In this document: piece after piece, positions 43,367-52,298 of the stretch | How positions within the stretch are numbered: position 1 is the stretch's first letter | Layout of the letters: every line of letters begins with the position of its first letter | Assembly (NCBI RefSeq): GCF_000376565.1 | Contig: NZ_BARG01000015.1 | Coordinates: forward strand, 1 to 64,000 | Length of the DNA stretch: 64,000 nucleotides | Direction of reading: 5' to 3' | Origin: Streptomyces hokutonensis | Lineage (GTDB): Bacteria; Actinomycetota; Actinomycetes; Streptomycetales; Streptomycetaceae | Made by a program: the position numbers and the translations under genes | Notes under the pieces: generated by a model | Told to the model about the DNA's origin: nothing | What the model saw: only the letters and a program-made list of their open reading frames with translations | Database searches by the model: none

Positions 43367-44490
43367 AGAAGTTCGACAAGGAGCGACTGCTCCTCGCCGT
43401 GGCCGGCCCGGTCATGGCGCTTGTCGCCGCGATCCTGCTGACCTCGGTCGTGCTGCTCGCCTCGGGCAAGAACCCGATCGAGCCGTACCGCCTGATGCTC
43501 CAGCAGATCGGGTACTCGGACGTCCAGGTGCTGATCATCAACCAGGCGTCGATGTACTACATCGCCGCCCTGGCGGTCGCCCTCGGCTTCCGGATGAACC
43601 TGTTCAACATCGGCGTCGACGGCCAGTACCGCCTCGGCGCCGTGATGACCGCGGTCGTCGGCGCGCACGTCGCGCTGCCCGCCGCCCTCCAGGTGCCGCT
43701 GCTGCTCCTGGTCGCGATCCTCACCGGCGCCTTCTGGGCCGGTATCGCCGGTGTCCTCAAGGTCACCCGCGGGGTCAGCGAGGTCGTCGCCACGATCATG
43801 CTGAACGCCATCGCGACCAGCCTGATCCTCTACCTCACGCAGACCAACACGTGGGGCGTCCAGGTCGGCAACAACATGACGACCGGCATCATGAAGAAGT
43901 CCGGCTGGATCCCCGGCATCGACATGGGCGCGGACACCGGCGAGATCTACGGCCTGGTCTTCCTCGCCGTGATCATGGGCGTGCTGTACTGGCTCGTCCT
44001 CAACCGCACCCGCTTCGGCTTCGACCTGCGCGCCACCGGCGAGTCCGAGACCGCGGCCGCCGCCTCCGGTGTCGACGCCAAGCGCATGACGCTCACCGCG
44101 ATGCTGATCTCCGGTGGTGTCGCCGGTCTCGCCGGACTGCCGCTGCTGCTCGGCGACAGCCACACCTACAGCCTCACCTTCCCCGAGGGCCTCGGCTTCA
44201 CCGCCATCGGCATCGCGCTCCTCGGCCGAAACAACCCCGGCGGCATCGCTCTCGCCGCCCTCCTGTGGGCCTTCCTCGACAAGGCGTCGCCCGCCCTCGA
44301 CTACGCGACCCCGGTGGCGTACGAGAAGGAGATCGCGACGATCATGCAGGGCCTGATCGTGTTCGCGGTCGTCATCTCCTACGAGGTCGTCCGCACCTGG
44401 GGCCTGCGCCGCCAGCAGAAGCGCGTCGGTGAGGAACTCGCCGCTGCCGCCCGGAACAACTCCGAGAAGAAGGAGGTGGCGGCCCGATGA
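43363..44490 (+). CDS. Nucleoside ABC transporter permease 1
   Basis: A 375-residue integral membrane protein of the branched-chain/ribose-type permease family (BmpC/NupB-like), with about nine to ten transmembrane helices. It has the conserved loop ALGFRMNLFNIGVDGQYRLGA near residue 80 and GVSEVVATIMLNAIA as the ATPase-contacting coupling helix. The start ATG overlaps the ATPase stop (ATGA). It forms a heterodimer with the next permease to make the channel. Confidence 0.9.
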   Translation: MKKFDKERLLLAVAGPVMALVAAILLTSVVLLASGKNPIEPYRLMLQQIGYSDVQVLIINQASMYYIAALAVALGFRMNLFNIGVDGQYRLGAVMTAVVGAHVALPAALQVPLLLLVAILTGAFWAGIAGVLKVTRGVSEVVATIMLNAIATSLILYLTQTNTWGVQVGNNMTTGIMKKSGWIPGIDMGADTGEIYGLVFLAVIMGVLYWLVLNRTRFGFDLRATGESETAAAASGVDAKRMTLTAMLISGGVAGLAGLPLLLGDSHTYSLTFPEGLGFTAIGIALLGRNNPGGIALAALLWAFLDKASPALDYATPVAYEKEIATIMQGLIVFAVVISYEVVRTWGLRRQQKRVGEELAAAARNNSEKKEVAAR

Positions 44491-45749
44491 GTACCGCGAC
44501 CATCGCCAAGCCGCAGGCGAAGCAGCCCGGCAAGGGCGGACGCCGATTCTCCCTCCCCGTGCTCCTGCTGATCATCGCGGGCGCGCTGATCCTCACCTCG
44601 ATCGTCCGCCTCATCACCGGCGCGGACGGCATCACCTCCACCGGCCAGATGTCCACGGCCCTGCGCGCCGCCGTACCGATCGGCCTCGCCGGTCTCGGCG
44701 GTCTGTGGGCCGAGCGCGCGGGCGTCGTCAACATCGGCCTCGAGGGCATGATGATCCTCGGCACCTGGTTCGGCGCCTGGGCCGGCTACCAGTGGGGCCC
44801 CTGGACGGGTGTCGTCTTCGGCATCCTCGGCGGCTGCCTCGGCGCCGTCCTGCACGCCGTCGCCACCGTGACGTTCAACGTCAACCACATCGTCTCCGGT
44901 GTCGCCATCAACATCCTGGCGCTCGGCATCACCCGCTATCTGTCGAAGTTCACCTTCGCCGACACCTCCGAGGGCTCCGCCAAGCAGTCCCCACCCATCG
45001 ACTCGCTCGGCAACTTCGACATCCCCGGCCTCTCCAGCTGGCTGGACACGCTCAACGGCAAGCACTGGTTCCTGATCTCCGACATCGCCGGTCTCGTCGG
45101 CGGTCTGGTCACCAACCTGTCGCCGCTCACCGTCATCGCGGTCGCCCTCGTCCCCGCCACCTGGTGGGTCCTGTGGCGCACCGCCTTCGGCCTGCGGCTG
45201 CGCTCCTGCGGCGAGAACCCGGTGGCCGCCGAGTCCCTCGGCGTCAACGTCTACAAGTACAAGTACCTCGCCGTGATCATCTCCGGCGGCTTCGCCGGTC
45301 TCGGCGGTGCCTTCCTGTCGATCGTCGCCTCGAACGTCTACCTCGACGGCCAGACCGGCGGCCGGGGTTACATCGGTCTCGCGTCGATGATCTTCGGCAA
45401 CTGGATGCCGGGCGGACTCGCCCTCGGCGCGGGCCTGTTCGGCTACACCGACAGCCTCAACCTGCGCGGCGGCGCCACCAACGTCCACGCGCTGATCCTG
45501 CTGCTCGGCTTCCTGCTGGTCGCCGGCGTCGGCTACCTGGTCTGGAAGAAGCGGTACGTCCCCGCCGGCATCACCGCCGCCGTCGCGGCCCTGATGTTCG
45601 TCTGGTACGCCACCACCGACCAGGTCCCGACCCAACTGGTCGGCGCCAGCCCGTACATCGTCACCCTGCTGGTCCTCTCGCTGTCCGCACAGCATCTGCG
45701 GATGCCGAAGGCGGACGGCCTGCCGTACCGGAAGGGACAGGGCAAGTGA
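44487..45749 (+). CDS. Nucleoside ABC transporter permease 2
   Basis: A 420-residue permease. The conserved loop AAVPIGLAGLGGLWAERAGVVNIGLEGMMILG and the coupling-helix segment FNVNHIVSGVAINILALGI identify the second (BmpD/NupC-like) subunit. It is longer than permease 1 because of a C-terminal extension with three extra hydrophobic segments. ATGA overlap at the start and GTGA overlap with the deaminase at its end, so uptake and the first catabolic step are translated from one message. Confidence 0.9.
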   Translation: MSTATIAKPQAKQPGKGGRRFSLPVLLLIIAGALILTSIVRLITGADGITSTGQMSTALRAAVPIGLAGLGGLWAERAGVVNIGLEGMMILGTWFGAWAGYQWGPWTGVVFGILGGCLGAVLHAVATVTFNVNHIVSGVAINILALGITRYLSKFTFADTSEGSAKQSPPIDSLGNFDIPGLSSWLDTLNGKHWFLISDIAGLVGGLVTNLSPLTVIAVALVPATWWVLWRTAFGLRLRSCGENPVAAESLGVNVYKYKYLAVIISGGFAGLGGAFLSIVASNVYLDGQTGGRGYIGLASMIFGNWMPGGLALGAGLFGYTDSLNLRGGATNVHALILLLGFLLVAGVGYLVWKKRYVPAGITAAVAALMFVWYATTDQVPTQLVGASPYIVTLLVLSLSAQHLRMPKADGLPYRKGQGK

Positions 45750-46156
45750 CCTCGCCCGCCGCCGAGTTGGCCGTCGACTGGGACGAACTGCGCGCCGAGG
45801 CGCGGGAGGCGATGTCCCACGCCTACGCGCCGTACTCGGGCTACCCCGTCGGGGTCGCCGCCCGCGTCGACGACGGCCGCACGGTCTCCGGCTGCAACGT
45901 GGAGAACGCGTCGTACGGCCTCGGCCTGTGCGCGGAGTGCGGGCTCGTGTCCGACCTCCAGCGCACCGGCGGCGGCCGGCTGACGCACTTCACCTGCGTC
46001 GACGGCAAGGGCGACATCCTCGTCCCGTGCGGCCGCTGCCGTCAGCTGCTGTACGAGTTCGGCGGTCCCGGTCTGCTGGTGGAGACACCGGCGGGCATCC
46101 TGCCGCTCTCGGAGATGCTCCCGCAGGCCTTCGGGCCGGACCATCTCACCAGGTAA
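45746..46156 (+). CDS. cdd: Cytidine deaminase
   Basis: A 136-residue homotetrameric zinc deaminase that turns cytidine and deoxycytidine into uridine and deoxyuridine. The zinc site is formed by Cys in LCAECG (the CAE motif with proton-shuttling Glu) and the pair in VPCGRCRQLL. The substrate loop is CNVENASYGLGL. The start is GTG 45746, overlapping the permease stop, in the same operon as the transporter. It is followed by a strong hairpin before deoA. Confidence 0.93.
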   Translation: MTSPAAELAVDWDELRAEAREAMSHAYAPYSGYPVGVAARVDDGRTVSGCNVENASYGLGLCAECGLVSDLQRTGGGRLTHFTCVDGKGDILVPCGRCRQLLYEFGGPGLLVETPAGILPLSEMLPQAFGPDHLTR

Positions 46157-46163
46157 CTCCCGT

Positions 46164-46206
46164 GCGGCCCCGCTGAGTTGACCATCGGCTCACTCGGCGG
46201 GGCCGC
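46164..46206 (+). terminator. Hairpin between cdd and deoA
   Basis: GCGGCCCCGCTGAGT (46164-46178) pairs with ACTCGGCGGGGCCGC (46192-46206), 15 bp with one G-U pair, then ATTTTCT. It may end most transporter-cdd transcripts and lower deoA expression. Confidence 0.75.
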
Positions 46207-46240
46207 GCATTTTCTGAACGCCCGGAAGGAAATCCAAGCC

Positions 46241-47524
46241 ATGGCCATGGACGCCATCTCCGTCATCCGCACCAAGCGGGACCGCGGTGAACTGAGCGAC
46301 GAGCAGATCGACTGGGTCATCGACGCGTACACCCGCGGGGAGGTGGCCGACTACCAGATGGCCGCCCTCAACATGGCGATCCTCCTCAACGGCATGAACC
46401 GTTCCGAGATCGCCCGCTGGACCGCCGCGATGATCGCCTCCGGCGAGCGCATGGACTTCTCGTCCCTCTCCCGCCCGACCGCCGACAAACACTCCACGGG
46501 CGGCGTCGGCGACAAGATCACCCTCCCGCTGGCCCCCCTCGTCGCCGCCTGCGGCGCGGCCGTCCCGCAGCTCTCCGGCCGCGGCCTCGGCCACACCGGC
46601 GGCACCCTCGACAAGCTGGAGTCGATCCCCGGCTGGCGCGCGCTGCTCTCCAACGAGGAGATGCTGTCGGTCCTGGAGGGCACGGGAGCGGTGATCTGCG
46701 CGGCGGGCGACGGCCTGGCCCCCGCCGACAAGAAGCTGTACGCCCTGCGTGACGTCACCGGCACGGTGGAGGCGATTCCCCTGATCGCCTCCTCGATCAT
46801 GTCGAAGAAGATCGCCGAAGGTACGGGCTCCCTGGTCCTGGACGTGAAGGTCGGCACGGGCGCGTTCATGAAGACGATCGAGGACGCGCGTGAACTGGCG
46901 TCCACGATGGTCGGGTTGGGCACCGACCACGGCGTGAAGACGGTCGCACTGCTGACGGACATGTCGACCCCCCTCGGCCTGACGGCGGGCAACGCCCTCG
47001 AAGTCCGGGAATCCGTCGAGGTGTTGGCGGGCGGCGGCCCCTCCGACGTCGTCGAACTGACCATCGCGCTGGCCCGCGAGATGCTCGACGCGGCCGGCAT
47101 CAAGGACGCCGACCCGGCGAAGGCCCTGGCCGACGGTTCGGCGATGGACGTCTGGCGCCGGATGATCGCGGCCCAGGGCGGCGACCCGGACGCGGAGTTG
47201 CCGGTGGCCCGCGAGCAGCACGTGGTCACGGCCTCGACGTCCGGTGTCCTCACGCGGCTCGACGCCTACGACATCGGTATCGCCGCGTGGCGCCTCGGTG
47301 CGGGGCGTGCGCGCAAGGAGGACCCGGTCCAGGCGGGCGCGGGAGTGGAGATGCACGCCAAGCCGGGCGACGTGGTGACAGCGGGCCAGCCCCTGCTGAC
47401 CCTGCACACCGACACGCCGGAGCGCTTCGCGTACGCGCTGGAGGCGGTCGAGGGCTCGTACGACATCGGCGCCGAGGGGACTTCGTTCACGGCTTCGCCG
47501 GTGGTGCTGGAGCGCATCGCCTGA
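46241..47524 (+). CDS. deoA: Thymidine (pyrimidine-nucleoside) phosphorylase
   Basis: A 427-residue enzyme that splits thymidine/deoxyuridine with phosphate to the base and deoxyribose-1-phosphate, in a homodimer. The phosphate and nucleoside loop DKHSTGGVGDKITLPLAPL is the family signature, followed by GRGLGHTGGTLDKLESI (thymine-binding) and SIMSKKIAEGTGSLVLDVKVGTGAFMK. The C-terminal domain ends near ASPVVLERIA. ATG 46241 has AAGGAA upstream; a second ATG two codons on is also possible. It works downstream of the importer and cytidine deaminase in pyrimidine salvage. Confidence 0.94.
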   Translation: MAMDAISVIRTKRDRGELSDEQIDWVIDAYTRGEVADYQMAALNMAILLNGMNRSEIARWTAAMIASGERMDFSSLSRPTADKHSTGGVGDKITLPLAPLVAACGAAVPQLSGRGLGHTGGTLDKLESIPGWRALLSNEEMLSVLEGTGAVICAAGDGLAPADKKLYALRDVTGTVEAIPLIASSIMSKKIAEGTGSLVLDVKVGTGAFMKTIEDARELASTMVGLGTDHGVKTVALLTDMSTPLGLTAGNALEVRESVEVLAGGGPSDVVELTIALAREMLDAAGIKDADPAKALADGSAMDVWRRMIAAQGGDPDAELPVAREQHVVTASTSGVLTRLDAYDIGIAAWRLGAGRARKEDPVQAGAGVEMHAKPGDVVTAGQPLLTLHTDTPERFAYALEAVEGSYDIGAEGTSFTASPVVLERIA

Positions 47525-47538
47525 TCGAGGGCTGAATC

Positions 47539-47573
47539 GGGGGGGGCCGGGGCTTTCAAGTCCCGGCCCCCCC
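47539..47573. terminator. Terminator between convergent deoA and hydrolase genes
   Basis: A G-run/C-run inverted repeat (about GGGGGGCCGGG with CCCGGCCCCCC) spanning 47539-47573, then TGCTTAC. It can serve deoA and the minus-strand hydrolase that ends at 47594. Confidence 0.65.
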
Positions 47574-47593
47574 TGCTTACTCGGGGCCCGGCC

Positions 47594-48331
47594 CTACTTC
47601 TTCAGATGCCGGGCGTAGAACCGGAAAGCGTCCTCCGACTCGAACGCCGGGGTGCCGGTGTGTCCGCCCATGTTGGCGTGCAGGGTCTTCTCCTGGGTGC
47701 CGAAGGAGTCGAACAGGTCCAGGGCCCGCTGTCGCGGATTGCCCTCGTCGTCCCACTGGAGCAGGAGCAGCAGCGGGATGGTGACCTGTTTGGCCTCGTC
47801 GCGCTGGGCGCGGGGGACGTAGCCCCCGGCGAAGAAACCCGCCGCCGTGATGCGCGGCTCGGTCACCGCGAGGCGGATGCCCAGAGCGGTCCAGCCCGAG
47901 TAGCCGATCGGGCCGCCGGTCTCGGGGAGTGCGAGGACGGCGTCGAGGGTGGTGAGCCATTCCGGGGCCGCGTTGTCGACCAGCGGGCCGACCAGGGACT
48001 CGAAGATCTCGTCGGTCGGCTCACCGGCCCGCATCGCCCGGCCGAGGTCGGCGCGGAGCTGTAGGTCGGCGGCGGAACGGGGACGGTCGCCGCAGCCTGC
48101 GGCGTCGATGGTGACCGCCGCGTAGCCGGCCGCCGCGGTGGCCCGGGCCCTGGCCACCAGCCGGGGCTCCGCCTTGGGCAGGCCGTTGTTGTGGGCGATG
48201 AGGATCAGCGGGGCCGGTGCGGTGGACTCGGGCGTCCACAGGGTGCCGGGGGTCTCGCCGAGGGTGAATTCGCGTTCGAGGACGCCGTCGTCGAGGCGCT
48301 GCTCGGAGGTGAACCGCAGGGTCGTGTCCAT
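47594..48331 (-). CDS. Alpha/beta hydrolase, dienelactone-hydrolase-like
   Basis: A 245-residue cytosolic hydrolase. The likely nucleophile elbow is GPIGYSGWTALG, in which the residue two after Ser is Trp instead of the usual Gly. The late Asp is in LLQWDDEGNPRQR and the His in ANMGGHTGTPAF. ATG 48331 (MDTTLRFTSE) is the chosen start. The frame runs open upstream but without family residues. Substrate unknown. The gene stands alone between deoA and a transporter. Confidence 0.75.
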   Translation of the reverse strand: MDTTLRFTSEQRLDDGVLEREFTLGETPGTLWTPESTAPAPLILIAHNNGLPKAEPRLVARARATAAAGYAAVTIDAAGCGDRPRSAADLQLRADLGRAMRAGEPTDEIFESLVGPLVDNAAPEWLTTLDAVLALPETGGPIGYSGWTALGIRLAVTEPRITAAGFFAGGYVPRAQRDEAKQVTIPLLLLLQWDDEGNPRQRALDLFDSFGTQEKTLHANMGGHTGTPAFESEDAFRFYARHLKK

Positions 48332-48516
48332 GGTCGTGCCTTTCGGGAGTACGCAGAACGGCGCTCCCGGACGACCTATCGCCCGACCGTGACCCCGGAG
48401 GAGAGCACCCATGTCGTTGATGTGTTCACGGGTACCACCTCCTCGTTCTCTCGCACGGCCACGGGAAAGGTAGCAGCGGGCGCAGCCGTCCGCCAACGGG
48501 TTTTGTCCCCGGCCTC

Positions 48517-49437
48517 TCACCCCAGCAGCGCCGCGATCACCACCAGCACCGGCACCGACAGGATCGTCGACAGCAGGATCGAGTCCCGGGCCAGTGCCTC
48601 GCCCACGCGGTAGCGGCTCGCGTACGTGTACAGGTTCTGCGCACCGGGCAGTGCCGAGGTCACGACGACGTCGAGCAGCGCCGCGCCGTGCAGGCCGAAG
48701 ACCCCCGCCGCCAGCGCCCAGGCGATCGCCGGCTGTCCCACCGACTTCAGCGCGACCGACAGCAGCACCGGCCACCGCTCGGCACCGCGCGCCGGCAGCG
48801 CGCTTCCGCGCAGCGAGATGCCGAAGCCGAGGAGTACGGCCGGGACCGCCATGTTGCCCATCAGGGTGAGGGGATCCATCACCGGGCCCGGGACGTGCAC
48901 ACCGGACGCCGCCACCGCGACTCCCGCGAGGGAGCCGACCGCGACCGGGTTGCGCACGGGCGTGAGCAGCCGCAGCCACCAGGGGTCCTTCTCGCCCCGG
49001 TCCGACAGGTCGAGGATCGTGAGGGCGAGGGGGCTGACGACGACGAGCTGGAACAGCATCACCGGTGCCACCAGCGAGGCGTTGCCCAGGACGTACACCG
49101 AGATCGGGATGCCGAGGTTGCCGGAGTTGACGTAGCTGGAACAGAGCGCGCCGATCGTCGTACGGCCCACACCCCAGCCGCGGGCCACCCCGACCGCCAC
49201 GAACACGCCCGCCACCGCCGTCGTGCTCAGGACCGTCACGAGCAGCCAGCTGGAGAAGACCACCGAGAGGTCGGCCCGCGCGAGGGTGGTGAACAGCAGG
49301 GCCGGGGACGCCACATTGAAGGCCAGCCTGGTCAGTACCTCCCTGCCGTTCTCGCCGAGGGAGCCGCGCAGGCCGAGCAGATAGCCGACGGCGATGACGA
49401 CGCCGATGACCGCGAACCCGGTCAACACCCCCTGCAC
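48517..49437 (-). CDS. AEC (auxin efflux carrier) family transporter
   Basis: A 306-residue inner-membrane protein of about ten helices in two similar halves. The conserved proline/glycine breaks appear as FNVASPALLFTTLA in the first half and SYVNSGNLGIPISVYVLG, LGFGISLRG and TSALPGAQNLYTYASRY later. The start is GTG 49437 with GAGGAGG upstream. AEC proteins export malate, auxin-like or other organic anions; the substrate here is unknown. Confidence 0.85.
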   Translation of the reverse strand: MQGVLTGFAVIGVVIAVGYLLGLRGSLGENGREVLTRLAFNVASPALLFTTLARADLSVVFSSWLLVTVLSTTAVAGVFVAVGVARGWGVGRTTIGALCSSYVNSGNLGIPISVYVLGNASLVAPVMLFQLVVVSPLALTILDLSDRGEKDPWWLRLLTPVRNPVAVGSLAGVAVAASGVHVPGPVMDPLTLMGNMAVPAVLLGFGISLRGSALPARGAERWPVLLSVALKSVGQPAIAWALAAGVFGLHGAALLDVVVTSALPGAQNLYTYASRYRVGEALARDSILLSTILSVPVLVVIAALLG

Positions 49438-49537
49438 GACGCCTCCTCGCAGGCGGTCGCGGCGCGCGGGAGGGCGTCGGGTATCCAGGGCGGGGCTGAT
49501 CCGTGGGGCATACAGCAAACCTAGGCGGTCGCTCCCG

Positions 49538-49930
49538 ATGAGTTACGACCGCCCACCCGGTCTACCGATCGTGGACGCCAAGACACCCGCTGTACTCGTG
49601 CCGAACCGCCCCGTCACCCGTGACGAGGTGGCGCGGCTCTGCGACGAGGTGCGGCGGCTGCTGGGGGAGACCGGCGCCGGGGTCGTTCTCGTCGGGGTCG
49701 AGACCTTGGGGCCCGGGCCGCCGGGGCTCGGCACCGTCGATCTCCTGGCCCGCATGGAGCTGACCGCACGGCGGGCCGGTGGCCGGATCAGGCTGCGCGG
49801 GCCCAGTCCCGGACTACGCGCCCTCCTCGATCTGGTCGGGCTCCGCTTCGAGACGGAGGGGCAGGTCGAAGAGCGGGAACCAGCGCTTGGTGTCCAGGAA
49901 GAAGTGGAACCCGGTGAGCCTGCCGTCTGA
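49538..49930 (+). CDS. STAS-domain protein, anti-sigma antagonist-like
   Basis: A 130-residue protein with a single STAS-like fold: a strand-helix start (PAVLVPNRPVTRDEVARLCDEVRRLL), VVLVGVETLGPG, then GTVDLLARMELTARRAGGRIRLRGPSPGLRALLDLVGL. The usual phosphorylatable Ser in the strand-helix junction is not present (VDLLARM), so it may be unregulated or have another role. The last 39 codons overlap, in antisense, the 3' end of the sigma factor on the other strand. The C-terminal tail (EEREPALGVQEEVEPGEPAV) is shaped by that overlap. Confidence 0.65.
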   Translation: MSYDRPPGLPIVDAKTPAVLVPNRPVTRDEVARLCDEVRRLLGETGAGVVLVGVETLGPGPPGLGTVDLLARMELTARRAGGRIRLRGPSPGLRALLDLVGLRFETEGQVEEREPALGVQEEVEPGEPAV

Positions 49931-50842
49931 GATCTCCAGGACCTGCACCGACCAGGGGCTGAAGCCGCCCGCCTCCGGGTCCGGCTTGTACTGGGCGAAG
50001 CCCGGCAGGCCGTTCACCTCCACCGGGATCAGGCGGGAGCCCTCGCAGGCGGCGCCGATCGTCGTCATGAAGCCCGTGATGTCGTCGTGGCCGGTCAGCC
50101 ACAGGTCGAACGGCGGCATCGTCATGATGGCGTCCTCGTGCAGCAGCGCCGTCAGGGCCGCCATGTCGTAGCCCTCGAAGGCCGCGACATATCGCTCCAG
50201 GAGTTTCTTCTGCTCGTCGTCGAGCGGGTCGGAGACGGCCGCGTCGGCCGCCTTCTCGTCCCGCTCGGCGAGGGTGGCGCGGGCCCGCTGCAGCGCGCTG
50301 TTGACCGACGCGACCGAGGTGCCGAGCAGCTCGGCGACCTCGTTGGCCCGCCAGGCCAGCACCTCGCGCAGGATCAGCACCGCCCTTTGCTTGGGCGGCA
50401 GTTGCTGAAGTGCGGCCATGAACGCGAGCCGCACCGACTCCTTGGCGACGGCGGCCTCCGCCGGGTCCGCGACCGTCGGCAGCACACGCGCGTCGGGCAT
50501 CGGCTCCAGCCAGGTGTTGTCCGGGCGGGGCGACAGCGCGGCCTGCGCGAGCGGGGTGGAGTCGCTGAGGTCGACGGGGCGCGCCCGCTTGTTGCCCGCG
50601 GACAGCATGTCCAGGCAGACGTTGGTCGCGATCCGGTACAGCCAGGACCGCAGACTGGAGCGGCCCTCGAACTTGTCGTAACTCCGCCAGGCGCGGACCA
50701 TCGTGTCCTGCACCGCGTCCTCGGCCTCGAAGGAGGAGCCGAGCATGCGGTAGCAGTACCCGGTCAGCTCGACGCGGTGTTTCTCCAGCCTGATGTCGAG
50801 GTCTGTCGTCGTCGCGGTGCCGTCGCTCATGGTCTCGCCCAC
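49814..50842 (-). CDS. ECF RNA polymerase sigma factor with C-terminal SnoaL-like domain
   Basis: A 342-residue sigma factor. Region 2 (YCYRMLGSSFEAEDAVQDTMVRAWRSYDKFEGRSSLRSWLYRIATNVCLDML) and region 4 (LPPKQRAVLILREVLAWRANEVAELLGTSVASVNSALQRARATL) are followed from about residue 205 by an NTF2/SnoaL-like domain (LLERYVAAFEGYDMAALTALLHEDAIMTMPPF). Such C-terminal domains sense a ligand or control the factor without a classic anti-sigma. The start is GTG 50842 or ATG 50830. It overlaps the STAS gene at the 3' end. Confidence 0.88.
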   Translation of the reverse strand: MGETMSDGTATTTDLDIRLEKHRVELTGYCYRMLGSSFEAEDAVQDTMVRAWRSYDKFEGRSSLRSWLYRIATNVCLDMLSAGNKRARPVDLSDSTPLAQAALSPRPDNTWLEPMPDARVLPTVADPAEAAVAKESVRLAFMAALQQLPPKQRAVLILREVLAWRANEVAELLGTSVASVNSALQRARATLAERDEKAADAAVSDPLDDEQKKLLERYVAAFEGYDMAALTALLHEDAIMTMPPFDLWLTGHDDITGFMTTIGAACEGSRLIPVEVNGLPGFAQYKPDPEAGGFSPWSVQVLEISDGRLTGFHFFLDTKRWFPLFDLPLRLEAEPDQIEEGA

Positions 50843-50966
50843 CCACCCCTGTGGCCGTTCTTCCGATACCCCGAAACGTAGCGCAGCCCACTGACAATGG
50901 CCCCCGGAGTGGCTGAAAGCGCAGGTCAGGAAGGTTTCACTACAAGGGTCGGGCGGATGTGACCGC

Positions 50967-52235
50967 TCAGGCGGCGGCGAGTCCCCGCTCGACCCGCGCC
51001 GCCCGCGACCCCAGCACCGTGATGGTCACGACACCCAGCACCGCCAGCACGCCCACGCCGACCGTGCCCGCCCAGCCGCCCGCGTGGAACGCCAGCGCGC
51101 CGACCGTACTGCCGGTGCTGGAGCCGATGTAGTACGCGGACTGGTAGAGGGCGGAGGCCTGGGCGCGCCCGGTGGTGGCCGTCTTGCTGACCGCCGAGGA
51201 CGCGACCGCGTGCCCCGCGAAGAAGCCCGCCGTGATCAGCACCAGGCCGAGCAGCACCAGGGGCAGCGAGTCGGCGAGGGAGACCAGGAGACCGGTGGCC
51301 GTCGTACCGCCCGCCAGATACAAGGCCCCCCGGCGCCCGAGCCGGCCGACCAACCGCCCCGCCGTGGACGCCGACACCGTCCCCACCAGATACACCAGGA
51401 AGATCGAGCCGACGATGCCCTGGGGGAGGGAGAAGGGGGCCTCGGTGAGGCGGTAGCCGATCACCGTGTAGACGCCGCCGAAGACCGTCATGAACAGGGC
51501 GCCGATCGCGTACAGCCGGCACAGCAGCGGGTTCGCGAGGTGGGCGCGGACCGTGCGGGCCAGGACGCGGGGGCGCAGCGAGCCCGGCGTGAAGTGCTTC
51601 GGGGCGGGGAGCAGGAGGCGGAAGGCGACCGCGCAGCCGACCGCGATCAGGCCGATCACCCCTACGGCGACCCGCCAGCCCCACTCCTGCGCGACCCAGC
51701 CGGTGATGACCCGGCCGCTCATCCCGCCGACGCTGTTGCCCGCCACGAACAGGCCGATCGCCGTGACCAGCGCCTTCGGCCGGACTTCCTCGGCGAGATA
51801 CGCCGTCGCCGACGCGGGCAGCCCGGCCAGCGCGGCCCCCTGGAGGAACCGCAGCACCACCAGCGCGCCCAGCGACGGCGCGAACGGCACCAGGACCCCG
51901 ATGCTCACCGCGACCACCAGCGACGCGGTCATGACCGTACGACGTCCGAAACGCTCCGACAGGGCGCTCATCGGCAGGACGAACAGCGCGAGTCCGCCCG
52001 TCGCCGCCGCCACCGTCCAGCTCGCCGCGCTCGCCGCGACCCCGAACTCGCCGGAGATCAGCGGCAGCAGGGCCTGCGTGGAGTACAGCAGCGCGAAGGT
52101 CGCCACACCCGCGAGGAAGAGCGCGAAGCTCATCCGGCGATAACCGGGACCGCCGGGCGTCAGCCGTGAGTCGGGAGCAGTGGAAGTGGTGGAGGCGGCC
52201 ACGATGGTGGACGCCCCGGTATCGGCGGGAGACAT
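50967..52235 (-). CDS. MFS transporter (YnfM/AraJ-like)
   Basis: A 422-residue 12-TM major facilitator protein. A 35-residue Ser/Thr-rich N-terminus leads into TM1 (SFALFLAGVATFALLYSTQALLPLISGEF). Motif A is visible as SALSERFGRRTVMT between TM2 and TM3 and again, weaker, in the second half (GRLVGRLGRRGAL). Close relatives are drug or sugar exporters with regulators of LysR type beside them, as here. Divergent from lysR with a 60-bp spacer. Confidence 0.88.
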   Translation of the reverse strand: MSPADTGASTIVAASTTSTAPDSRLTPGGPGYRRMSFALFLAGVATFALLYSTQALLPLISGEFGVAASAASWTVAAATGGLALFVLPMSALSERFGRRTVMTASLVVAVSIGVLVPFAPSLGALVVLRFLQGAALAGLPASATAYLAEEVRPKALVTAIGLFVAGNSVGGMSGRVITGWVAQEWGWRVAVGVIGLIAVGCAVAFRLLLPAPKHFTPGSLRPRVLARTVRAHLANPLLCRLYAIGALFMTVFGGVYTVIGYRLTEAPFSLPQGIVGSIFLVYLVGTVSASTAGRLVGRLGRRGALYLAGGTTATGLLVSLADSLPLVLLGLVLITAGFFAGHAVASSAVSKTATTGRAQASALYQSAYYIGSSTGSTVGALAFHAGGWAGTVGVGVLAVLGVVTITVLGSRAARVERGLAAA

Positions 52236-52298
52236 GCTTCGAAGCTACGTACGCTCCCGCTCATCCGTCCAATGCACGGAAACGCCATAATCGTTCCC

